Shown here in pieces: positions 17,574 through 26,016 of a DNA stretch of 64,000 bases (within the stretch, counting starts at the first letter, position 1; each line of letters begins with the position of its first letter). The stretch lies in NCBI RefSeq assembly GCF_006715085.1, contig NZ_VFMM01000002.1:868001-932000 (forward strand). Reading direction: 5' to 3'. Both the position numbers and the translations under genes were made by a program. The stretch is from Kribbella jejuensis (lineage in GTDB: Bacteria > Actinomycetota > Actinomycetes > Propionibacteriales > Kribbellaceae). The notes beneath the pieces were generated by a model. The model had not been told where the DNA came from. It searched no databases and saw only the letters and a list, made by a program, of their open reading frames with translations.

Positions 17574-18272
17574 GTGGTACCGGAAGAACCGGCAGCGCGC
17601 ATTCTCATGGTCGAGGACGACGCGGTGATCCGTGAGGCGACCCAGTTGACCCTCGAGCGGCACGGCTACGACGTGACCACGGCCGAAGACGGCCTGGAAG
17701 CGATCGAGCGATTCGAGAAGATCCACCCGGACGTCGTGATGCTGGACATCATGCTGCCCGGGCTGGACGGCATCTCGGTGTGCCGGCGGATCCGTGAGAC
17801 CAGCACGGTCCCGATCGTGATGGTCTCGGCGCGCGGAGATGCCCTCGACGTCGTACTCGGCCTGGAAGCGGGCGCTGACGACTATGTGACCAAACCCTTC
17901 GACACCCAGGTGCTGGTGGCCAGGCTGCGGGCGGTGATGCGGCGCGCGGTCTCCGATCCGGAGCGTCCGGCACCGGCGGCCGGTTCCGGCGTGGAGTCGT
18001 TCGGCGACCTCGAGCTGGACCGCGAGGCCTTGGAGGTACGGCGCGGTGGCGCGACCGTGCAGCTGACGCCGACCGAGCTCAAGCTGCTGATCGAGTTCGC
18101 GAACAACCCCGGCGTGGTGCTCAGCCGGTCCACACTGCTGCAGCGCGTCTGGGACTACGAGTGGGGCGGCGACGGCCGGCTGGTCGACGTCCACCTGCAG
18201 CGGCTGCGGACCAAGATCGGTGCCGACCGCATCGAAACCGTCCGCGGCTTCGGGTACAAACTCAGGGCCTAG
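17574..18272 (+). CDS. cseB: OmpR-type response regulator, CseB-like
   Basis: 232 aa. Receiver domain 9-122: acidic pair in LMVEDDAVIREATQLTLERH, phospho-acceptor D58 in VVMLDIMLPGLDG, and ADDYVTKPFD with the conserved Lys. A winged-helix DNA-binding domain (about 140-232) ends with RLRTKIGADRIETVRGFGYK. The sequence strongly recalls Streptomyces CseB (for example GLEAGADDYVTKPFD and RVWDYEWGGD), which with CseC activates sigE upon cell-wall damage. No sigE gene lies next to this set, so its target is open. The kinase gene follows 4 bp later. GTG start at 17574. Confidence 0.88.
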   Translation: MVPEEPAARILMVEDDAVIREATQLTLERHGYDVTTAEDGLEAIERFEKIHPDVVMLDIMLPGLDGISVCRRIRETSTVPIVMVSARGDALDVVLGLEAGADDYVTKPFDTQVLVARLRAVMRRAVSDPERPAPAAGSGVESFGDLELDREALEVRRGGATVQLTPTELKLLIEFANNPGVVLSRSTLLQRVWDYEWGGDGRLVDVHLQRLRTKIGADRIETVRGFGYKLRA

Positions 18273-18276
18273 CGGG

Positions 18277-19521
18277 ATGGGACTGCGCGGCAAGCTCGGT
18301 CTGATCTTCCTGCTGGTCTCGTCGCTCGCGATCCTGGTGCTGTGCGTGGCGGTCTACACCCAGGCCCAGTCGGCCCGGCTGGACCGCACGCGCAGCTTCG
18401 CGGACGAGCGGATCCAGCTCGCGGCGCAGAGCTACGACACCAACGACGTACCGGTGTTCGGGGCGAAGCTCGACGATCCGGACCTGCCGCCGCAGTTGCG
18501 GGACGCGGTGCTGTCCGGGAAGCGGGCCACGTTCAAGACCGGGTCGCCGCACGCGAAGATGTGGGCGGCGGTCGCGGTCAAGGACGGCAAGGTGCTGTCG
18601 ATCGAGCAGGACTACGACAACACCGACGACTCGATGAAGGCGTTGCAGCAGGCGCTGGTTCTCGGCGGCATCGGCACGGTCGCGTTGGTCGCGCTGGTCA
18701 GCGTGATCCTCGCGGGCAGCCTGTCGAAGCGGATCGTCGCGGTGGCCGGGACGGCCCGCCGGATCGCGGCCGGTGACCTGGACGCGTCCGCGGCGGAGGC
18801 CGTTGGCAAGGGCAAGGACGAAGTACAGGCACTGGCGACCGCGCTGGACACGATGGCCAGTTCGCTGCGCGGTCAGCTCGAGGCCGAACGCCGGTTCACC
18901 GCCGACGTGGCGCACGACCTGCGGACGCCGGTCACGGGTCTGACCACGGCGGCGGAGCTGTTGCCGCCGGGACGTCCGAGCGAGCTGGTCCGGGACCGGG
19001 CCAAGGTGCTGCGGCGGCTGGTCGAGGATCTGCTCGAGATCGCCCGGTTCGACTCGGGTGTGGAGCAGGCCGACCTGGAGCTGGTCGGGCTCGGCGCGTT
19101 CGTCGGGTCCGCCGTCGGGCGGTTGCGGATGCAGCAGGGCCTGGCCCCGAACGATGTCGTCGTCCATCTGGACGGGACCGACGAGACGGTGTCGACCGAC
19201 TCGCGGCGGATCGAGCGGATCCTGGCCAATCTGATCGTGAACGGCCTGCGGCACGGCAAGCCGCCGGTCGAGGTGACGGTCAGCGGCCGGACCGTCGAGG
19301 TCGTTGACCACGGCAACGGTTATCCCGAGGAACTGATTGCCGAAGGCCCGCGCCGGTTCCGCTCCGGGATGGCCGAGCGGGGTGTCGGGCACGGTCTGGG
19401 CCTGACCATCGCGGCCGGTCACGCCAAGGTGCTCGGCGCCGAGCTGACCTTCGGCGAGGCACCCGGCGGTGGTGCGCTGGCGCGGCTGGTGCTGCCCGCC
19501 GGACCTGAGACGGAGTCGTAA
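18277..19521 (+). CDS. cseC: Sensor histidine kinase, CseC-like
   Basis: 414 aa. Transmembrane segments at about 8-28 and 125-147 frame an extracellular domain of about 95 residues; a HAMP linker (GSLSKRIVAVAGTARRIAAG) and HisKA domain follow, with H213 in FTADVAHDLRTPVTGL, then an ATPase domain (ILANLIVNGLRHGKP, VVDHGNGYPEE, GHGLGLTIAAGHA). ATG 18277 sits 4 bp after the regulator stop, so translation is likely coupled. The extracellular domain would sense envelope damage if the CseC comparison holds. Confidence 0.9.
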   Translation: MGLRGKLGLIFLLVSSLAILVLCVAVYTQAQSARLDRTRSFADERIQLAAQSYDTNDVPVFGAKLDDPDLPPQLRDAVLSGKRATFKTGSPHAKMWAAVAVKDGKVLSIEQDYDNTDDSMKALQQALVLGGIGTVALVALVSVILAGSLSKRIVAVAGTARRIAAGDLDASAAEAVGKGKDEVQALATALDTMASSLRGQLEAERRFTADVAHDLRTPVTGLTTAAELLPPGRPSELVRDRAKVLRRLVEDLLEIARFDSGVEQADLELVGLGAFVGSAVGRLRMQQGLAPNDVVVHLDGTDETVSTDSRRIERILANLIVNGLRHGKPPVEVTVSGRTVEVVDHGNGYPEELIAEGPRRFRSGMAERGVGHGLGLTIAAGHAKVLGAELTFGEAPGGGALARLVLPAGPETES

Positions 19522-19591
19522 CACAACCTTTCCCGCGCGCGTCGCGTCTTCCCCTGCGTAACACCAACAAAACGAGGGGAAACCACAGATC

Positions 19592-20005
19592 ATGCGTACT
19601 CAGTTCGTTCGCCGTACCGCTGCCGCCTTCGCCGGTGTCGCCCTCGCCGCCGCCGGCCTCGGCGTCGCGGGTGCCCTGCAGGCCGACGCCGCGACCACCC
19701 AGCAGGTCGCCGCCACGACTCCGGCCGTCGCGAAGTCGATCACGATCAAGTCGGACAAGGCCACCGCGAAGGCGTGGGCGAAGGTGTCCTTCACCGGCAA
19801 GACCTCCGGCATCGCGGCGAAGACCGTCGTCCAGGTGCAGCGTCTTCAGAACGGCAAGTGGGTCAACTTCCCGGCCACCACCAAGGTGACCAGCCGCGCG
19901 ACCTACTCGGTGTGGGTGCAGAGCGGCCGGGTCGGCGTGAACAAGTTCCGCGTCGTCGCGGCGAAGACCGCGTCCGCGCCGGTCTCGGTGACCATCACCA
20001 AGTGA
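19592..20005 (+). CDS. Small secreted beta-sandwich-like protein
   Basis: 137 aa with a signal peptide (MRTQFVRRTAAAFAGVALAA, cleavage after LQADAAT near residue 35). The mature part of about 100 residues is Lys/Thr/Val-rich with alternating hydrophobics (AWAKVSFTGKTSGIAAKTVVQVQRLQNGKWVNF), like the immunoglobulin-like or SH3-type stalk domains of actinobacterial surface proteins. It lies 70 bp behind the kinase gene and ends at a strong terminator. A role in envelope stress is only suggested by position. Confidence 0.8.
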   Translation: MRTQFVRRTAAAFAGVALAAAGLGVAGALQADAATTQQVAATTPAVAKSITIKSDKATAKAWAKVSFTGKTSGIAAKTVVQVQRLQNGKWVNFPATTKVTSRATYSVWVQSGRVGVNKFRVVAAKTASAPVSVTITK

Positions 20006-20013
20006 GACCCGCA

Positions 20014-20056
20014 GCGGCGCCACTTCCCAGGGGGCGGGAAGTGGCGCCGCTTCGTT
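20014..20056 (+). terminator. Strong intrinsic terminator
   Basis: Perfect 15-bp stem: GCGGCGCCACTTCCC at 20014-20028 pairs with GGGAAGTGGCGCCGC at 20036-20050 around a 7-base loop, followed by TTCGTTT. It ends the secreted-protein transcript and may also serve the convergent glycosidase gene. Confidence 0.88.
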
Positions 20057-20058
20057 TC

Positions 20059-23000
20059 CTAGCGGGTGCCGTAGACGTTGAACTCGGCTGCTGACCCGAA
20101 GACTGCGCCATTCAGTGAGCTTGTTCCGACGAACTTCACGTACCGGCCAGGCTTGGCGGGGAAGTCGACCCGCTGTACGGCGGTGGAGTTCGGGAACTCA
20201 CCCGTGGCGACCGGCGTATCCCAGTTCTGGCCGTCGGCGCTGACGTAGATCTCGTACCCCTTGAACATCCCGTTCGTCCCGCTCTGCCGGGGCAGGTAGC
20301 TGAAACCGTTCACCTGGTACGTCGATCCGAGGTCGAGCGTCATGAAGTGCGGGAAGCCGGCCGGCGTACTGACCTGCGACCAGGCGGAATGCCAGATCGT
20401 GCTGGGGTTTCCGTCCAGCGCCATCGTCGCCGCTCCACCGGTGGCGACGTCCTCGCTGTCCACGTCCACCACCGTGATCCGCGACTGCGGGACGATGCCC
20501 GGCGGCAGTACGGTGGCCTCCGCGGTGATCGTTGCCTGACCACCCGTTGCCGTCAGCACGTACTTCCCTTCCGGCGTGCCAGCTGGGGGAGTCACGTCCC
20601 AGGTCGTCGTTGCCGTCGCCCCGGCGGCAACCGTTGCGTGCGTGGCCGGCGTGGTTGCCGCGACGGTCCAGCCGTCAGGCGCGCTCAGCCCGAGCGTGAT
20701 GTTGCTGGCAGCAACCACGTCGTTGTTGGTGAACGTGGTGGTGACGGTGTTCGCCTCGCCGGAGACGAGACCGGTCAGGCCGGTGACGGCGACCGAGGTG
20801 CAGTCCGCCGGTTCGGACGTCGTACCGAGGTCGGTGACGGCGAAGTCGTCCATGACGAAGTCGGTCTGGTCGCCGCCGTCGGACAGCTTGCGCAGCCCGA
20901 CCCAGTAGTCGCCACCGCAGCCGGCCACGAACTCCTGGTTGAAGGTCGCCTTGGTCCGCTGCTCACCGATCGGCGTCGCCTTCACCTCGACGGACTGCGG
21001 CCGGTCCACGCCCTGGATCCACGCGTACTGCCCGGCGCGACCACTCTCGTAGTCGAAGCTGACCTTGTACTTGTGACCGGGCTGGAAGTTCACCGTCCAC
21101 GGCGCGGTCCGGTACACCAACCCCTGGTTCTCCTCATGCGACTTGAGCGACCAGTTCCCGTCCAGGACGTCGTCGACCAGCTTCCCGTTCCACCCGGCCT
21201 GCGTGTACGGCGCATGCTTCTTCGCCAGCACCGTCCGCGGATCGGTCACCCCACCCGCATCCCCCTTGATGAATGGGCCCCACCCCTGATCCACGTTCTC
21301 GAAATCCTCCGCAGTGCCTGCTGGGCTCGTCTCGACAACCCGCGCATCGTCCACCCGAACCTGCCCGGTCCCAGCCGCTGCTCCGATTGCCAGGTCCGCG
21401 GTGCTTCCCTTTGCCTCGAAGAGGACTCGCGCCCGCTGGTAGTACATCCCGTGCTTGTCATCCGCGGCCACCATGTTCTCGACCGTCGACCGCGGTACCA
21501 CGTTCGTCACCCCATCGACGGAGATGGTCGTCGGGCGGTACGCCTCCACCCACGCGGACGCGCTGTACGTACGCCCCTTCGTCAGCCCGGTAATGCGCTG
21601 CGTCAACGACGAAGCCTTCTTGCCGAGCTGAGCCACGTGCTGCCCGTTCTCCAGCGTCGCGATGCTCGCACCACCCGTCGCATGCCAGGCGGCCAGGTTG
21701 CCGGCGTTGAATCCCGGGTCGTTCAAGTGCGTGCCTTCGCCCCAGTTCACGGCCTGCGGCTGCGGAGCGGCTACCGGGTACAGGACGTACGGTTTCCCCG
21801 GGACTGCGTCGAGCGTGATGGTGCCATGGTTCGCCCGGATGGTGGTGGGCTTGGTGCGGCCGATGTCGCTCAGTTGGTAGGCGGTGAAGGTGCTGACGCC
21901 CGCGAACGCCGCCGGCAGTTGCCAGGTGGTCCGGCCTCCGGCTGGGTTGTAGTGGTAGAGCTTCTTGTTGTTGTCCCAGGGCAGCAGGTACTTGTCGCCG
22001 TCGAGCACCTTCGCGTTCCCGACGTACACGGCCCGCTTCCCGTTCTCGACCGCGCCGCGCACCCCGCCGGTGAACCGGATGTCGCCGGCGTTCCAGTCGA
22101 GGATCTTCTGCTGCTGCAGGAACTTCGCCGGCAGGTTGCGCTGCCAGATGTTGGTGTAGAACGCGTTCCAGTCCGTCTCGCCGGTCCAGCCCTCGAACTC
22201 GACGATCGCCGACTGACCCAGGATCGGGTCGTTGTTCCAGACGTCCTTCTCGTGGTTCCGGACGAACCGGATGATCTGCGAGTTCAGCCCCTTGTTGGTC
22301 GGGCCGCCGTAGTCGAGGTCGTTCGCCCAGTGCGACCACAGCGAGGTCCGCTCGTGCCGATCGGCCCACTCGGTCGCGACCTGCCAGCCCTGCGCGGACA
22401 GCTGCCGGGTCAGGCCGTCGGCCAGCCAACCGGACTGGTAGTAGACGTCGATGTACAGCTCCTGCAAGTTCTTGTCCGTCTCGTCGCGCAGTTGCTGGAA
22501 CCGTTTGACGATGTTGCCGGAGGCAAGGTCCGGCCTCTGCTTGATGTAGTAGCTCTGGCCGAGCCAGTTCCAGCCCTTCGCGTTCTTGTCGGCCAGCTCC
22601 TCGCTGAACGCGTTCGCCTCGGGGTACGCCTCGGTCGCGTTCACGTGCACGCCGAACGCCGCGTTCCAGGCCTTGCCCTGCTTGAGCAGCGTGTTCAAGT
22701 CGGTGAGACCGCCTGCGCGGAGGTTGTAGTTGCCGCCGTAGTCGGGGTGCCCGGAGTCGTGGCCCTCGGACGCGTAGCCCTTCAGCAGCGCCATTTGACC
22801 GAGCCCGTCGGTGGACAGCGAGATCCGCTTGACGTCGTCGAGGGTCCGCAGGAACGGGTGGGTGGCCTGGCTGGCGAAGTTGAACGGGATGTGCGTGATC
22901 ACCCGGTTCTTGACCTGGTCGCCGCCGTTCGGCTCGACCATGATCGAGCGGAACGCGACCGCGCCGTCCTCCCAGTCCACGGTCTGGTCCTGGTTCGCGT

Positions 23001-23811
23001 CGGGCGTCACCACGACCTTCGCCCAGGGGAGCGGTTCGGTGTACGGCGAGGTGTCGGCGCGGTACGTCCACTGGCCGCTCCACACGCCGACGCGCGTACT
23101 GCCGTCGCTGCCCTTGCGGGCCTGGTGCCAGAACCGGGCGCCGTCGTCGACGGACTGACCGGACGGTTTGTCGTACGTCGAGTTCGACTCGATGCCCGCG
23201 GCCAGCCCGCTCGTGTTGACGAACGCGTACGCCGCGCCGGTCGGGGAGGCCTCACCCGGCGTGCTCGCGGTGACCGGGGTGATCTTGTCCGCGTTCTGGG
23301 TCGAGTCCGGGTCGAGGGTCGTGAACGCAGTCGTCGCGCCGGCGCCCGTACTCGACACCGAGACCAGGTCCTGGTTCGGGATGTCGATCGTGTGGACGCG
23401 GCTCGTTGCGCTGTCGCGCACCGCGTCGATCGCGAACGTGGTCACCCGTCCGGCGAGGCTCAGGCTGGTGTCCAGCTCGACGCCGGGCAGCGCGTCGAAG
23501 CCGAGCGTGTACGACGCTTTCGTGTCACCGATCGTGGGCGGCGCGACGAGGTGCGCGGTGCGGGCGACCCCGTCGATCGTGACCGTCGAAATGGCGTCCG
23601 GTTGGCCGCCGAGGGCCTGACCGGACGCGTTGTCGACGTACTTGATCACCCGCGGGAAGTCCGCCCCGACGGTGACCGTCAGCTCCGGCGACCGCAACGC
23701 CGGAGCCGCCGTGACCTGCTGATCCGGCTGAGCCTGCGCTCCCGACGGTACGCCCAGCACCCCGGCGGCCATGGCTACTGCCAGTACTCCACACCCCACT
23801 GAACGTTTCAT
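20059..23811 (-). CDS. GH101 endo-alpha-N-acetylgalactosaminidase, secreted, with C-terminal F5/8 domain
   Basis: 1250 aa. Signal peptide MKRSVGCGVLAVAMAAGVLG with cleavage near AQA. The GH101 catalytic region (about 290-590) contains GYASEGHDSGHPDYGG, ELYIDVYYQSGWLADGL with candidate nucleophile D455, and VATEWADRHE with candidate acid/base E481, then WQRNLPAKFLQQQKILDW. A galactose-binding-like region follows, then a NEW3-type domain (about 1020-1105, PDGWTVAATTP), and an F5/8 type C (CBM32) domain at about 1120-1250. Family GH101 releases Gal-beta-1,3-GalNAc from O-glycans. ATG 23811 is preferred because the signal peptide starts there. An actinobacterial substrate may be a glycoprotein of host or environmental origin. 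Confidence 0.93.
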   Translation of the reverse strand: MKRSVGCGVLAVAMAAGVLGVPSGAQAQPDQQVTAAPALRSPELTVTVGADFPRVIKYVDNASGQALGGQPDAISTVTIDGVARTAHLVAPPTIGDTKASYTLGFDALPGVELDTSLSLAGRVTTFAIDAVRDSATSRVHTIDIPNQDLVSVSSTGAGATTAFTTLDPDSTQNADKITPVTASTPGEASPTGAAYAFVNTSGLAAGIESNSTYDKPSGQSVDDGARFWHQARKGSDGSTRVGVWSGQWTYRADTSPYTEPLPWAKVVVTPDANQDQTVDWEDGAVAFRSIMVEPNGGDQVKNRVITHIPFNFASQATHPFLRTLDDVKRISLSTDGLGQMALLKGYASEGHDSGHPDYGGNYNLRAGGLTDLNTLLKQGKAWNAAFGVHVNATEAYPEANAFSEELADKNAKGWNWLGQSYYIKQRPDLASGNIVKRFQQLRDETDKNLQELYIDVYYQSGWLADGLTRQLSAQGWQVATEWADRHERTSLWSHWANDLDYGGPTNKGLNSQIIRFVRNHEKDVWNNDPILGQSAIVEFEGWTGETDWNAFYTNIWQRNLPAKFLQQQKILDWNAGDIRFTGGVRGAVENGKRAVYVGNAKVLDGDKYLLPWDNNKKLYHYNPAGGRTTWQLPAAFAGVSTFTAYQLSDIGRTKPTTIRANHGTITLDAVPGKPYVLYPVAAPQPQAVNWGEGTHLNDPGFNAGNLAAWHATGGASIATLENGQHVAQLGKKASSLTQRITGLTKGRTYSASAWVEAYRPTTISVDGVTNVVPRSTVENMVAADDKHGMYYQRARVLFEAKGSTADLAIGAAAGTGQVRVDDARVVETSPAGTAEDFENVDQGWGPFIKGDAGGVTDPRTVLAKKHAPYTQAGWNGKLVDDVLDGNWSLKSHEENQGLVYRTAPWTVNFQPGHKYKVSFDYESGRAGQYAWIQGVDRPQSVEVKATPIGEQRTKATFNQEFVAGCGGDYWVGLRKLSDGGDQTDFVMDDFAVTDLGTTSEPADCTSVAVTGLTGLVSGEANTVTTTFTNNDVVAASNITLGLSAPDGWTVAATTPATHATVAAGATATTTWDVTPPAGTPEGKYVLTATGGQATITAEATVLPPGIVPQSRITVVDVDSEDVATGGAATMALDGNPSTIWHSAWSQVSTPAGFPHFMTLDLGSTYQVNGFSYLPRQSGTNGMFKGYEIYVSADGQNWDTPVATGEFPNSTAVQRVDFPAKPGRYVKFVGTSSLNGAVFGSAAEFNVYGTR

Positions 23812-23838
23812 GTCGACGAAGTTCGCACGCAACCGCGA

Positions 23839-23858
23839 GTTCGTCAAGAGAAACGAAC
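23839..23858 (-). promoter_or_regulatory. Inverted repeat GTTCGT-N8-ACGAAC upstream of GH101 gene
   Basis: GTTCGT at 23839-23844 and ACGAAC at 23853-23858 form a perfect 6-bp inverted repeat 28-47 bp before the glycosidase start. A TTGACG hexamer, a possible -35, overlaps it on the minus strand. DeoR- and GntR-type sugar regulators use such TTCGTTTC-like sites; no regulator gene is adjacent. Confidence 0.4.
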
Positions 23859-23889
23859 ACTAATGAACAGATTGGCGCAGTCTTTGGAG

Positions 23890-25095
23890 TCAGCTGACCG
23901 CAGGGCTGATCTTGCCGGTCACCTCGCCGAGGCCGAGGGGGGAGCCGGTGGGGGTGGTTGCCCAGGCGGAGATCGTGACCTCGTCGCCGTCTTCGAGGAA
24001 GGTGTGTTCCTTGCTGTCGATGATCAGTGGTTCGCGGCCGGCCCAGGTCAGCTCGATGAAGGAGCCGCGTTGGTTCTTCTCGGGGCCGCTGACGGTGCCG
24101 GAGGCGTACAGGTCGCCGGTGCGGACGGTGGCGCCGTTGACGGTCATGTGGGCAAGCATTTGGGCGGGCGACCAGTAGATGTCGCGGTACGGCGGTTTGC
24201 TCACGAGGTGGCCGTTCAACCGGACCTCGAAGGTGATGTCGTAGTTCGTGAGGTGCTGTCCGCGAAGGTATGGCAGGACAGGCGGGTCCTGCACGCCGAG
24301 GGGGACGGCGGACGCGGCCAGGGCGTCCAGGGAGATCACCCACGGGGAGATGGACGTGGCGAAGGACTTGCCGAGGAACGGGCCGAGGGGTACGTACTCC
24401 CACGCCTGGAGGTCACGGGCGGACCAGTCGTTGACCAGCACCACGCCGTACACATGGTCCTCGAAATCGTCTACTGGGACAGGCTTTCCGAGGGTCGACG
24501 GCGTGCCGACGACATAGCCGAGCTCCACCTCGATGTCGAGACGCTGGGACGGGCCGAACGTCGGTTCCGCGGCGTCGGGCGCTTTGCGCTGGCCGGACGG
24601 GCGGACGATGTCGGTGCCGCTGGCAACGATCGTGCCGGCGCGGCCGTGGTACCCGACCGGAAGGTGCTTCCAGTTCGGCAGCAGCGGTTCGGAGTCGGGG
24701 CGGAACAGGCGGCCGAGATTGGTCGCGTGCTGTTCGGAGGCGTAGAAGTCGACGTAGTCGGCGACCTCGAACGGCAGCTGCATCGTGACCGCGGACTGCG
24801 GGATCAGGTGCGGCTCGACCGTGTCCCGGTCGCCGGCGTTGTGGACGAGGTCGAGGAGCCAGTTGCGGGTCGCGCGCCAGGCGGGGCGGCCGAGCGCGAG
24901 GAACGCGTTCAGACTCGGTTCGGCGAACAGTTGGGCGCCGTCCAGCATCTGCGCGGACGCGACCGGCGCGAGGTCGATGATCTGGTCGCCGATCGCGGCG
25001 CCGACGCGGGGTTCCTCGTCGCCGTACCGGAACACGCCGAGCGGCAGGTTGTCCGGGCCGAACGGTGAGCCGTCCGGGATGTCGATCCAGCTCAT
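23890..25095 (-). CDS. fahA: Fumarylacetoacetase
   Basis: 401 aa. Last step of the homogentisate route: fumarylacetoacetate to fumarate and acetoacetate. An N-terminal SH3-like domain (residues about 20-120) precedes the FAH catalytic domain, with VGYHGRAGTIV, the metal-binding ELGYVVG and NDWSARDLQAWEY, LGPFLGKSFATSISPWV, and GTVSGPEKNQRGSFIELTW. The stop of the upstream unknown gene (25096) directly abuts the ATG of fahA (25095), so they are translationally linked. The 3' end is C-rich on the coding strand. Confidence 0.97.
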   Translation of the reverse strand: MSWIDIPDGSPFGPDNLPLGVFRYGDEEPRVGAAIGDQIIDLAPVASAQMLDGAQLFAEPSLNAFLALGRPAWRATRNWLLDLVHNAGDRDTVEPHLIPQSAVTMQLPFEVADYVDFYASEQHATNLGRLFRPDSEPLLPNWKHLPVGYHGRAGTIVASGTDIVRPSGQRKAPDAAEPTFGPSQRLDIEVELGYVVGTPSTLGKPVPVDDFEDHVYGVVLVNDWSARDLQAWEYVPLGPFLGKSFATSISPWVISLDALAASAVPLGVQDPPVLPYLRGQHLTNYDITFEVRLNGHLVSKPPYRDIYWSPAQMLAHMTVNGATVRTGDLYASGTVSGPEKNQRGSFIELTWAGREPLIIDSKEHTFLEDGDEVTISAWATTPTGSPLGLGEVTGKISPAVS

Positions 25096-25944
25096 TCAGC
25101 CCTCCAACAGATTCAAGGCGATCAGGTCGGCGCGCGGCTCGTCGATGCTGCAGGAGCCGAACGACGTGAACCACCGGCGGGTGCTCGCCGCCTGGTCCTC
25201 CGTCAGTCCGCTCGCTCGCGACGCCAGTTCCCCGCCGTTGCGGTTCTCCAGCAGATGTACGAGCTCGTCCTGGTTCGCGCCGTCCAGCGAGGCGCGGGTG
25301 GCTAGCAGTACGTTCAGGAACCCGTGGTGCTCGAAGCCCGAATCCGCCGCGGTGTGGCGGACCGCGTTGTGGAGCCCCGCGGTGCACTTGAACGGCACTT
25401 CCCGGTCCAGGCAGGCAGTGATGAACGCGGCCACCTGCTGTGCTGACGGGAAGAGCGCGGCGTCCAGGCCGCCGGTGCGGAGCTTGGCGGCGTACCCGGC
25501 GTCGGCGACCACGTCGAGCGCCCGCTCCCAGGCCCCGTCCATCCCGACCTCGACGTACGCCATCTCCTCGTCGAAACAGTCGTCACAAGCCCGCACCACC
25601 CGCAACGCATTCCGGGACAGGTCGTCCTCGTCCCGCAACCGCACCTCCACCGCGGTCACCACGACGTCCTTCGACCGATCTCCCCACCGCACCACCGGCT
25701 CGATCCCACCCGCCCCACCAGAGACCACGACCGACACCCGCAGCGGCGTCTCCCCGGAGCGGGCCGCCTCGGCGACCTTCATCAAGTCCTGGTCTGTGCA
25801 GACGAACGGGCCGACCAGGTCCGCGTAGGCGGACTGTAGGTGTGCGTGGTGCGCGGCGACTGCGTCCGGGAGGGGCAGGTTGCCTGGAGGGAACATCGAC
25901 GCGTCGTCGACCAGGTGCCGGAACAGGACAGGGACGGTTGACAT
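25096..25944 (-). CDS. Conserved protein of unknown function in tyrosine catabolism cluster
   Basis: 282 aa, not recognised as a characterised enzyme. No signal peptide or membrane segment. Repeated beta-strand/alpha-helix alternation (LRVSVVVSGGAGGIEPVVRW, VVVTAVEVRL, MAYVEVGMD, GYAAKLRTGGLDAALFPS, VPFKCTAGLHNAVRH, HGFLNVLLAT) suggests a TIM-barrel-like fold. Candidate active-site residues: Lys and Arg in AKLRTGG, Lys/Cys and two His in FKCTAGLHNAVRH. It directly abuts fahA and is divergent from hmgA. Since no maleylacetoacetate isomerase gene is visible nearby, a role between the HmgA and FahA reactions is a hypothesis only. Confidence 0.85.
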   Translation of the reverse strand: MSTVPVLFRHLVDDASMFPPGNLPLPDAVAAHHAHLQSAYADLVGPFVCTDQDLMKVAEAARSGETPLRVSVVVSGGAGGIEPVVRWGDRSKDVVVTAVEVRLRDEDDLSRNALRVVRACDDCFDEEMAYVEVGMDGAWERALDVVADAGYAAKLRTGGLDAALFPSAQQVAAFITACLDREVPFKCTAGLHNAVRHTAADSGFEHHGFLNVLLATRASLDGANQDELVHLLENRNGGELASRASGLTEDQAASTRRWFTSFGSCSIDEPRADLIALNLLEG

Positions 25945-26016
25945 GATCCAGAGCCTAACGGATGCTTTCGGTAAGCGGACGCAGGCGTTCGATTATCGGG
26001 CAACGGAGTGGCGAGC

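Noticed and set aside
20347..23802. Very long open frame (over 1100 codons) antisense to the GH101 gene
   Set aside because: The translation is Arg/Val/Gly-rich without domains, while the opposite strand encodes a complete GH101 protein with a signal peptide.
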